Below, one piece after another: positions 1 to 5,307 of a stretch of 6,870 nucleotides of DNA (position 1 is its first letter; each line of letters opens with the position of its first letter). Source of the stretch: Rhodobacter sp. (GTDB taxonomy: Bacteria > Pseudomonadota > Alphaproteobacteria > Rhodobacterales > Rhodobacteraceae); assembly GCA_013824045.1 (NCBI GenBank), contig PNND01000412.1, positions 1 to 6,870 of the forward strand, given 5' to 3'. A program made the position numbers and the translations under genes. The notes under the pieces were generated by a model. It was given only the letters and a program-made list of their open reading frames with translations. It had not been told where the DNA came from and searched no databases.

Positions 1-1
1 G

Positions 2-187
2 AAGTTCCTCGACGAAGGCGACAAGGTGAAGGTCACCCTGCGCTTCCGGGGCCGCGAGATGGCGCACCAGGATCTGGGCCTTGAACTGTTGAACCGCGTC
101 GCCGCCGATGTGGGTGACAATGGCAAAATCGAATCCATGCCCCGCCTTGAAGGCCGGCAAATGGTGATGATGATCGGCCCGAAATAA
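2..187 (+). CDS. infC: Translation initiation factor IF-3, C-terminal fragment (5' end outside window)
   Basis: The last 61 codons of a gene entering from the left edge, ending in TAA at 185-187; the first complete codon starts at base 2. The peptide begins [19 protein letters not shown], continues with [14 protein letters not shown] and ends [10 protein letters not shown]. This is the conserved C-terminal domain of IF-3, where the K-V-x-L-R-F-R-G-R-E strand and the M-x-x-x-x-x-G block form the 30S-binding face. IF-3 binds the small ribosomal subunit, prevents premature 50S joining and checks the initiator tRNA and start codon. The visible end is of normal length and composition, and nothing looks damaged. 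A strong hairpin terminator follows within 25 bases, so this is the last gene of its transcript. The next gene converges on it from the other strand. The N-terminal domain and start are not in the window. Confidence 0.95.
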   Translation, partial: KFLDEGDKVKVTLRFRGREMAHQDLGLELLNRVAADVGDNGKIESMPRLEGRQMVMMIGPK

Positions 188-209
188 GGCTTCGGCCCCG
201 CTTGAAGCC

Positions 210-237
210 AAGGGCGCGTCACGCGACGCGCCCTTTT
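210..237 (+). terminator. Rho-independent terminator after infC
   Basis: A perfect GC-rich stem AGGGCGCGTC (211-220) pairs with GACGCGCCCT (225-234) across a 4-base loop (ACGC, 221-224). An extra A-T pair is possible (210/235), and the run TTTT covers 234-237. It begins 23 bases after the infC stop codon, the classical position for intrinsic termination of infC. Because the stem is preceded by only two A residues, it is a weaker candidate for stopping transcription arriving from the opposite strand. Confidence 0.88.
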
Positions 238-273
238 GCTTTCGGGCTTGCGCATCCAATCCGCGCAACACCC

Positions 274-294
274 CGATTTTTCGCAGAAAAATCG
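274..294. repeat. Short AT-rich perfect palindrome between convergent genes
   Basis: The arms CGATTTTTC (274-282) and GAAAAATCG (286-294) are perfect inverted copies separated by GCA. It sits in the 84-base space between the infC terminator and the stop codon of the molybdopterin-binding protein gene. On the minus strand it lies about 28 bases after that gene's stop, so it could act as its transcript end. However, no T-run follows the stem on that strand and the stem is AT-rich, so it does not fit the usual intrinsic terminator. A dispersed palindromic intergenic element is an alternative reading. The hairpin is seen directly; the function is inference. Confidence 0.45.
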
Positions 295-321
295 CCCCCA
301 CGCGGCGCCCCCAACGAAGGC

Positions 322-1323
322 TCAGTCCGGCTCGCGCAATTGCGGACGCAGCGGGATTTCCTTGAGCAAGCCCCCCACCCCCATCGCCGCGATCTCCGCA
401 TCGCTGACCGTCAGCCCGCAGGCATAACGCTCCAGCACCCAATCCGCCCCGTTCAGCGCGGGTGACCGCGCGCAGCCGGGCAGGCCGATCACGGGCCGCC
501 CACCTTGGCGGCCATGAAACAGCAGATTGCCCGGATCGACCGGCATTCCGAAGCGAAACACCTCGCCCCCCGCCGCGCGCACCGCCTGCGGGGCGGTGTC
601 CATCAGGTCGGATGTGGCCGATCCCGTCAGGATCAGCGCGATGTCGCCCGGCACCTGCCGCAATGCCTGCGCGATGGCGGCTTCCTCATGCGGCACTGTC
701 TCCACCGCTGCCAGCCGCATCCCCAGCGCGCGCAACCGCCCTTCGATCGACCGCCGCCCCTTGGCCGCCAGCTTCGCCTCCAGCCCCGGCGCATCGGTCA
801 ACACAAGCCCCGCATCGCGCAGCACCACCGACCGCACCCGGATTGCCGCCCGCGCCGCTGCACAGGCCGCGGCCAGCGCGGCCTCTTCAACTCCGTAAGC
901 GATGATCTTGACCGTTCCCACCAGCGTACCCGCCGTCACGCGATGAAACGGTGCCAACGTTGCCAGTGTGATCGCCGGATGGATCAGGTTCAGGCGGTGA
1001 ATCGCCGCCGCGTCCAGTTCCACGATCCCCGGCCCTACGGCATTCAGGTTAACCCGGCCCGTAAAGGCCGTGCCTGGCCGCAGCCCCTGCGCGACAGGGT
1101 CAGGCACCAGCGCCGCCGCCAAACACGCGGCCGCCGCGTCCTCACCCACATCACCCGCTTCCATCCACGCCACGGTCACCCGGGCCAGCCCTGCTGCGCG
1201 CAACGCCGTAATCTCAGCCGCGCCCAGCACCACGCCCTTGCGCAGCCGTCCGCCCGGCACCGCCTCGGAATGGGCCAGCACTGCCCCTTCCGCCGCCTCC
1301 AGCGCCACCTCGCCGAAGAACAT
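322..1323 (-). CDS. Molybdopterin-binding (MoCF/MoeA-like domain) protein
   Basis: 333 residues, ATG at 1321-1323, TGA at 322-324. A good ribosome site, GGAAGGGG (1330-1337), lies inside the end of the upstream xdhC-like gene, 6 bases before the start, so the two are almost certainly translated from one message (3-base gap). Residues about 165-300 form a MoCF/MoaB-Mog fold. Key features are ILTGSATSDLMD (231-242), the equivalent of the GG/TG-S-x-x-x-D loop that contacts molybdopterin in MoeA/MogA proteins, then FRFGMPVDPGN (256-266) and RPVIGLPGCARSP (276-288), a version of the conserved G-K-P-V-x-G-L-P-G loop. The N-terminal half (1-160) is Ala-rich and MoeA-like in style but has no motif I can name. 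Known relatives are found with XdhC/CoxF proteins of molybdenum hydroxylase systems; some longer relatives carry a C-terminal MobA-like nucleotidyltransferase domain, which is absent here. The likely role is handling molybdopterin or Mo-cofactor in the cytoplasm for an oxidoreductase encoded elsewhere. The exact reaction is unknown; it should not be equated with MoeA without further evidence. Confidence 0.82.
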   Translation of the reverse strand: MFFGEVALEAAEGAVLAHSEAVPGGRLRKGVVLGAAEITALRAAGLARVTVAWMEAGDVGEDAAAACLAAALVPDPVAQGLRPGTAFTGRVNLNAVGPGIVELDAAAIHRLNLIHPAITLATLAPFHRVTAGTLVGTVKIIAYGVEEAALAAACAAARAAIRVRSVVLRDAGLVLTDAPGLEAKLAAKGRRSIEGRLRALGMRLAAVETVPHEEAAIAQALRQVPGDIALILTGSATSDLMDTAPQAVRAAGGEVFRFGMPVDPGNLLFHGRQGGRPVIGLPGCARSPALNGADWVLERYACGLTVSDAEIAAMGVGGLLKEIPLRPQLREPD

Positions 1324-1326
1324 GCG

Positions 1327-2328
1327 CTACCCCTTCCGCAACCGTGCGGTGATCTGCGCCATCACCGATATGGCAATCTCCGCCGGGCTTTTCGCCCCGA
1401 TATCAAGGCCCACAGGCGCATGGATGCGCGCAATCTCGGCTTCCGAGAACCCATCCGCCACCAACCGCTCCACCCGCTTGGCATGGGTGCGGCTGGACCC
1501 AAGACAGCCGAGGTAGAACACATCAGACCGCAGCGCCACGCGGATCGCGGGATCGTCCAGCTTGCTGTCATGCGTCAGCGTGACAATCGCCGTGCGTGCA
1601 TCGGGGGCCAGCGCCTCCAGCGCCTCATCGGGCCACTCCTCAATGATCTGTTCCCCCGGAAACCGCGCAGCCGACCCAAAGGCCGACCTTGGGTCAATCA
1701 GCGTGCAGTCATAGCCGCAGATGCGCGCCACCTGCACCAACGCCTGCGCGATATGCACCGCGCCCACCACGATCAGCCGCAAAGGCGGGTTATGCACCGC
1801 GATAAAGCGCCCGTCCTCTTCCATCCCTGACCGGTCCGCCCGGAACCGCGCATCCACCGCCGCCTGATCCCCGGGCCGGATCAGCGCGCGGGTCCAACCC
1901 TCGGTCTGCACCGCCACGGCCACCGCTTGCCGCGCTGCGCGCGCTGCCACCAACCCCTCAAGCATCGCCTCGGGCAGCGCCTCTGCGCCCTCCCCCACCG
2001 GCTCCACCAACACCCGTATCGTGCCGCCACAGGCCAGCCCGACGGCAAAGGCCGTCTCGTCGCTGACACCAAAGGTCATCACGCGCGATTTGCGGTCTGC
2101 CAGCGCCTCCATCGCCTCGGTCACCACCGCGCCCTCGACGCAGCCACCCGATACTGAACCCATGATCTCGCCCGCGCCGGAAATCGCCAACTGGCTGCCC
2201 GGCTGGCGCGGGGCCGACCCCCAGGTTTCGATCACCGTGGCCAGCACCGCCCCACGCCCGTCGCGATGCCAGGCAAGGGCGATCTCCGGGATGCTGTCAT
2301 GTTCGTTGCGCGTGCTTTGTTCGGTCAT
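1327..2328 (-). CDS. XdhC/CoxF-family molybdenum cofactor maturation protein
   Basis: 333 residues, ATG at 2326-2328, stop TAG at 1327-1329. A near-perfect Shine-Dalgarno AAGGAGG (2334-2340) stands 5 bases before the ATG and fixes the start. The N-terminal XdhC/CoxI domain shows GSVSGGCVE (57-65) and GLACGGTI (97-104), the two Cys-containing signatures of the family. The C-terminal XdhC Rossmann domain shows VVGAVHIAQAL (187-197), DPRSAF (212-217), LTHDSKLDDP (251-260), YLGCLGSSRTHAKR (272-285) and HAPVGLDIGAKSPAEIA (303-319). Both domains are complete and the length is normal. Family members bind molybdenum cofactor, protect it and promote its sulfuration and insertion into xanthine dehydrogenase-type or CO dehydrogenase-type enzymes. 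The gene is followed 3 bases later by a molybdopterin-binding protein gene, giving a clear two-gene unit. It could be called xdhC or coxF, but since no target enzyme lies in the window I leave the symbol blank. Confidence 0.93.
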   Translation of the reverse strand: MTEQSTRNEHDSIPEIALAWHRDGRGAVLATVIETWGSAPRQPGSQLAISGAGEIMGSVSGGCVEGAVVTEAMEALADRKSRVMTFGVSDETAFAVGLACGGTIRVLVEPVGEGAEALPEAMLEGLVAARAARQAVAVAVQTEGWTRALIRPGDQAAVDARFRADRSGMEEDGRFIAVHNPPLRLIVVGAVHIAQALVQVARICGYDCTLIDPRSAFGSAARFPGEQIIEEWPDEALEALAPDARTAIVTLTHDSKLDDPAIRVALRSDVFYLGCLGSSRTHAKRVERLVADGFSEAEIARIHAPVGLDIGAKSPAEIAISVMAQITARLRKG

Positions 2329-2403
2329 CGGCCCCTCCTTGCGCAGGGATCATGCGCTGCCGATGCCGTCTGCGCCACTGGCAAAAGGTGGCGAAATCCC
2401 GTC

Positions 2404-2973
2404 TCAGGGCCGCAAGGCAACCTGCAGATCACTGCCCATCGGCACAAGCGGCCAAGCCCCACGCTTGGCGCTGTTGTCTGCAAAGGCCCGCTCACCGGGC
2501 CGAAAGCCTTCGCAGGGCAGATTTTCGGCCATCAACAGGCAAGGCTTGCGGGTGACAACGGCATGATAGCTCATATCCCGGCCCGACAGATCGATCCGCG
2601 CCAGATGCGGGGCAAGGGCCGCGGCACGCACCATCGCGCCCGGCCCGTCAGTTTCCACCATCACCCTGTGCTGCTGCGACATGATCAGGTCCCGGCGCGG
2701 CTTGCCGGGGCCAAAAGTGTTGGCCGCAATCACCACGGGATGGTGCGGATCGCCTGCCCATCCCGCCATCGGGCGCATGTCCCATCCCCCCTGCCAAAGC
2801 ACGAAATGGGGCCGCCCGTCCGGATCCAGCACCGCCTCGCCGGGCTCGATCTCTTCGACGGGAACCGGGCCGTCAGCGGTAAGCAACCGCGTCCCGCGCC
2901 CGAAACCGCGGACAAGACCGGGCGTATGATGACCATGCGAAACAGGGTGCGATAGAGTATCCATACAGGGCAT
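2404..2973 (-). CDS. Hint (Hedgehog/intein-type) domain protein lacking the usual nucleophile
   Basis: 189 residues from the ATG at 2971-2973; TGA at 2404-2406. A second ATG at 2962-2964 (186 residues) is equally possible, and a TTG at 2989-2991 is open but has no ribosome site; no good Shine-Dalgarno precedes any of them. Residues 23-56 (GFGRGTRLLTADGPVPVEEI, then PGEAVLDPDGRP) are the first Hint block, matching the Rhodobacterales Hint_2 pattern C-F-x-x-G-T-x-I-x-T-x-x-G-x-x-x-V-E-x-L-x-x-G-D. A later block PRRDLIMSQQHRVMVE (about 92-107) carries the conserved S-x-Q-H-R. The end ENLPCEGFRPGE (150-161) matches the usual closing block. The position normally held by Cys is Gly23, so autocatalytic cleavage or splicing as in inteins is unlikely. 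There is no signal peptide and no long flanking domain; the domain nearly fills the protein. Proteins of this type are common in this order but their role is not established. It lies between the OmpA-like gene terminator and xdhC (75 bases upstream of xdhC, same strand), and could be cotranscribed with the latter. Confidence 0.85.
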   Translation of the reverse strand: MPCMDTLSHPVSHGHHTPGLVRGFGRGTRLLTADGPVPVEEIEPGEAVLDPDGRPHFVLWQGGWDMRPMAGWAGDPHHPVVIAANTFGPGKPRRDLIMSQQHRVMVETDGPGAMVRAAALAPHLARIDLSGRDMSYHAVVTRKPCLLMAENLPCEGFRPGERAFADNSAKRGAWPLVPMGSDLQVALRP

Positions 2974-3055
2974 AACGGCCCGACTGCCCAACTGTATAGG
3001 GCACAGATCGCAGGAAATTCACCCTCTTCTGCCGATCCGGAACGCCCAACGCAAA

Positions 3056-3085
3056 GGGGCCGCGGGTCATTACACCCGCGGCCCC
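3056..3085 (-). terminator. Intrinsic terminator of the OmpA-family gene
   Basis: A perfect 12-bp stem, GGGGCCGCGGGT (3056-3067) with ACCCGCGGCCCC (3074-3085), and a 6-base loop (3068-3073). Read on the minus strand it begins 25 bases after the TAA of the OmpA-family gene and is followed by TTT, a short T-run after a very stable stem. It separates the OmpA-like gene from the Hint-protein gene, so the latter probably needs its own promoter in the 3000 region. Confidence 0.8.
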
Positions 3086-3110
3086 CTTCTTCATGGACCG
3101 GGCTGGCCGG

Positions 3111-5186
3111 TTACTGGATTTGCGCGCTGCGCAGAAGCGGGGTGATCACCCGCACGGCCACACGGCGGTTCTGCCGCTCGGCCTCTTGCGTTTTGATCCG
3201 CAGATCCGATTCGCCATAGCCCTGCACGACAAGGTTTTCCGGCGGAACATCGAAGTATTCCGTCAGCGCCAGAGCCACGCTTTCCGCGCGCCGATCCGAC
3301 AGCGTCAGGTTCAACTGTGCCGGTCCGACCGCATCGGTGTGGCCTTCGATCAGGAAGATCTCGTTCGGGTTCTCATCGATCATCGACTGCATGAACCGCC
3401 CGAGCGAGGCGAGCGATTCCGCCTGTCCCGCCTTGATCGCCGCCGAGCCGCTGTCGAAGGTGATGGTGTTCACATCCACCGTCGCCGCCAACTGCCGCAC
3501 CTGCGGGATGTCGCGGATTTGGCGCAGGCTGAAACTGCGGCCCACTTCCTGGGCATCCAAGGCCGCCATGCGGGCACGCAGCAGGGCATCCTCCTCTGAT
3601 GTCGACAGGCTGATCACGCGGCCGCGCGGTGCGGGCAAGGTCGCCACGTCGATCCGCTCTTCCGGATACAGGTCGTCGATCAGCACGATCTCGCGGCCCA
3701 ACTCGTCATAGGTGGCCCGGCGCAGCACTCGTCCGGTCGCGTCGCGGATGGTCACGATCTGGGTGCCATCGCCGCGCTCCACGATCGTGCGGGTCGATCC
3801 GTCACGGAAGCTTTCGGTCCGCACATTCGATCCCGGGCGGCGCAGCAGGGTGTCGTCATCGCGATAGAGGTAGTAATCCCCATTGCCGCGCTGCACGACA
3901 ACGCGGTCCCCGGTGTTGGACACAACCTGATCGCGGTTGGCGTTGATGATCGCCCCCACGGCCAGCGCGCCCAGCGCCACAAGGCCGAACTTCTGCAGGT
4001 CGGTCAGGCCGTCGTCATCATTCGACGCCGCTGCCGCGGCTGCCAGATTGGCCGAAGCCGGGGCCGCAAAGTCCTCGGCCGAGGTGCGGGTGGTTTCGGC
4101 CGTGATTTCCTGCACGATCACATCCGTCGCATCCGGTGCTTCGGTGATGACAACAGGCTCACCTTCGGTCACCACGACAGGGGCCAGAGCCGCCGCTTCG
4201 CCCAGCGCCGCCGGGTCTACACCTTCGGGCGTGGCCAGCAATTCGCTCAGGGTTTCCACCGCTTCGTCGGTCGGCGCTTCGGGGGCAGAGGGGTCAACAA
4301 GAACGGCAGGATCGGTAACGGCTTCAACCACCGCCTCGGCAGGCAGTTCGACCGGAGCTTCTTCCGTTGCGGCTTCCTCGGTCACCACGCCTTCAGCAGG
4401 CGCTTCCTCGGTCACAGCCTCTTCTGTCACAACGCCCTCGACAGGCGCTTCCTCGGTTACGGCTTCCTCGGTCACCACGCCCTCGACAGGCGCTTCCTCC
4501 GTCACGACTTCCTCGGTCACCACACCTTCGGCAGGTGCTTCCTCGGTCACGACCTCTTCAGCTGCGGCAGCTTCTGCTGCAGCCTCGGCCTCGATAGCGG
4601 CTGCGGCCGCTGCCTCGGCGTCCGCCTGCGCCGCCGCTTCTGCTGCGGCTGCAGCCTCGGCTTCGGCTTGCGCGGCCGCTTCGGCCTCTGCTTGGGCGGC
4701 GGCCGCCGCTTCCGCTTCAGCTGCAGCTGCCGCCTCTGCCTCAGCTTGGGCAGCCGCTTCTGCTTCAGCCTGCGCGGCTGCTTCGGCTTCTGCGGCGGCC
4801 GCGGCCTCTGCCTCGGCCTGTGCTGCGGCTTCCGCTTCAGCTGCGGCTGCAGCCTCGGCCTCCTGTTGCGCGGCAATGGCTGCTGCGGCTGCCGCTTCGG
4901 CCTCTGCCTGTGCTGCCGCTTCTGCCGCTGCGGCCGCCTCGGCCTCTGCTGCTGCGGCTGCGGCTGCGGCTGCTTCGGCCTCTGCGGCGGCGGCAGCTTC
5001 CGCTGCAAGCTGCTCCATCACAGTATCCAGATCACAAGGCACTTCACCGCCAGCCTGACACAGGATCGTGCCATCCTCCGCAACGATGCTGCCATCCTCG
5101 GTCATGGTCTGGGCCATCAGGGGCAGTGGGCCGATCTGCATCAGTGCCACCGACAGGGCCGTGGTCGAGATCAAAAGCCTTCTCAT
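3111..5186 (-). CDS. Secreted OmpA-family peptidoglycan-binding protein with long Ala/Glu stalk
   Basis: 691 residues from the ATG at 5184-5186 to TAA at 3111-3113. The open frame extends 23 codons further upstream, but the chosen ATG has GGAAGG (5195-5200) 8 bases before it and opens a clear signal peptide (MRRLLISTTALSVALMQIG, likely cut after LMA near residue 25). Order of parts: a mature N-terminus with two Cys (43 and 51); residues 60-209, almost only Ala, Glu and Gln in an approximate 8-residue period (AEAEAAAQ), predicted long helix; 212-280, a 15-residue repeat V-V-T-E-E-A-P-(A/V)-E-G-V-V-T-E-E; an acidic, Ala/Val-rich stretch to about 390; a hydrophobic Gly-spaced segment FGLVALGALAVGAII (400-414); a polar, beta-rich region with Y/R/D repeats (425-510); and an OmpA C-terminal domain (about 570-685). 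That domain contains TFDSGSAAI (576-584), GHTDAVG (615-621), LSDRRAESV (629-637) and NRRV (673-676), the residues that bind the diaminopimelate of peptidoglycan. The likely role is tethering the envelope to the cell wall. Far longer than plain OmpA or Pal proteins. It appears monocistronic, with its own gap upstream and terminator downstream. Confidence 0.93.
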   Translation of the reverse strand: MRRLLISTTALSVALMQIGPLPLMAQTMTEDGSIVAEDGTILCQAGGEVPCDLDTVMEQLAAEAAAAAEAEAAAAAAAAAEAEAAAAAEAAAQAEAEAAAAAAIAAQQEAEAAAAAEAEAAAQAEAEAAAAAEAEAAAQAEAEAAAQAEAEAAAAAEAEAAAAAQAEAEAAAQAEAEAAAAAEAAAQADAEAAAAAAIEAEAAAEAAAAEEVVTEEAPAEGVVTEEVVTEEAPVEGVVTEEAVTEEAPVEGVVTEEAVTEEAPAEGVVTEEAATEEAPVELPAEAVVEAVTDPAVLVDPSAPEAPTDEAVETLSELLATPEGVDPAALGEAAALAPVVVTEGEPVVITEAPDATDVIVQEITAETTRTSAEDFAAPASANLAAAAAASNDDDGLTDLQKFGLVALGALAVGAIINANRDQVVSNTGDRVVVQRGNGDYYLYRDDDTLLRRPGSNVRTESFRDGSTRTIVERGDGTQIVTIRDATGRVLRRATYDELGREIVLIDDLYPEERIDVATLPAPRGRVISLSTSEEDALLRARMAALDAQEVGRSFSLRQIRDIPQVRQLAATVDVNTITFDSGSAAIKAGQAESLASLGRFMQSMIDENPNEIFLIEGHTDAVGPAQLNLTLSDRRAESVALALTEYFDVPPENLVVQGYGESDLRIKTQEAERQNRRVAVRVITPLLRSAQIQ
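4347..4553 (-). repeat. 45-bp in-frame tandem repeat (Val-Thr-Glu-Glu/Pro units)
   Basis: Four complete copies and one partial copy of a 45-base unit within the OmpA-family gene, each coding V-V-T-E-E-A-P-(A/V)-E-G-V-V-T-E-E with small changes (VV, AV or AA at the first two positions; A or V after Pro). Copies differ at several synonymous third positions (for example gcttcctcggtcac against gcttcctcggttac on the plus strand). The expansion is therefore not brand new, yet it is regular enough for slippage or recombination to change its copy number. The encoded stretch is acidic and Pro-containing and probably extended. Confidence 0.85.
4560..5009 (-). repeat. Low-complexity Ala/Glu/Gln-coding tract
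   Basis: About 150 codons of the OmpA-family gene that are nearly all GCN, GAG/GAA and CAG/CAA, in an irregular 24-base period coding AEAEAAAQ or AEAEAAAA, with rare Ile, Asp and a QQ pair breaking the pattern. Alanine uses GCG, GCC, GCA and GCT mixed together, which argues for selection on the amino-acid composition and not for a recent DNA-level expansion. Composition alone makes all reading frames on both strands look open, so long frames opposite it (Ala/Ser-rich on the plus strand, Pro/Arg/Gln-rich in the other minus frame) are artefacts. Confidence 0.85.
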
Positions 5187-5194
5187 CCGAACAT

Positions 5195-5200
5195 CCTTCC
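5195..5200 (-). promoter_or_regulatory. Ribosome binding site deciding the OmpA-family start
   Basis: GGAAGG on the minus strand, 8 bases before the ATG at 5184-5186. It supports this ATG, which opens the signal peptide, over the upstream in-frame candidate at 5253-5255, whose extra 23 residues (polar, Trp-containing) would bury the signal sequence. Confidence 0.7.
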
Positions 5201-5255
5201 AATTGATGCACCCCGTATATGGGCGCAGCTTGGGCCAAATGACCGTCTTTGGCAC

Positions 5256-5270
5256 TGATATGCGATATCA
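5256..5270. promoter_or_regulatory. Palindrome upstream of the OmpA-family gene, possible operator
   Basis: TGATAT (5256-5261) and ATATCA (5265-5270) are perfect inverted arms around GCG. The element lies 70 bases upstream of the ATG, in the 121-base gap between the VWA gene and the OmpA-family gene, where a promoter for the latter should be. A weak TTGATA lies 17 bases before GATATC on the minus strand (start of that hexamer near 5292), so the palindrome could overlap a -10 region. The palindrome is seen directly; binding of any regulator is inference. Confidence 0.3.
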
Positions 5271-5307
5271 CAGAGGCCGAATAACCTATCAATCGGCAGT
5301 CAGCCGC

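Noticed and set aside
505..1830. Long open frame of 441 codons on the plus strand across the molybdopterin-binding and xdhC-like genes
   Set aside because: It is Arg/His/Pro/Gln-rich with no domain, spans the junction of two well-supported minus-strand genes and is explained by the high GC content of their codons.
2373..2393. CGCCAC/GTGGCG hairpin between the Hint and xdhC-like genes as a terminator
   Set aside because: It has only a 6-bp stem with a 9-base loop and no T-run on the minus strand; too weak to claim.
2993..2998. TATACA on the minus strand as a -10 box for the Hint gene
   Set aside because: The position suits a start near 2986, which would exclude the TTG start, but no convincing -35 hexamer is found 16-18 bases upstream, so it is not listed as a feature.
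2873..3094. Small minus-strand frame overlapping the Hint gene start and the OmpA terminator
   Set aside because: It runs through the terminator hairpin, has no family resemblance and no good ribosome site.
4347..5009. CRISPR-like periodic repeats
   Set aside because: The period lies within a coding frame, with no unique spacers and no cas genes; the repeats encode protein low-complexity units.
3937..5058. Plus-strand open frame of Ala/Ser-rich protein opposite the OmpA-like gene
   Set aside because: It is the antisense reading of GCN/GAG codons of the stalk; composition keeps every frame open. It has no ribosome site or recognisable domain.
5187..5255. Longer N-terminus of the OmpA-family protein
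   Set aside because: The added 23 residues precede a textbook signal peptide, and the downstream ATG has the better ribosome site.
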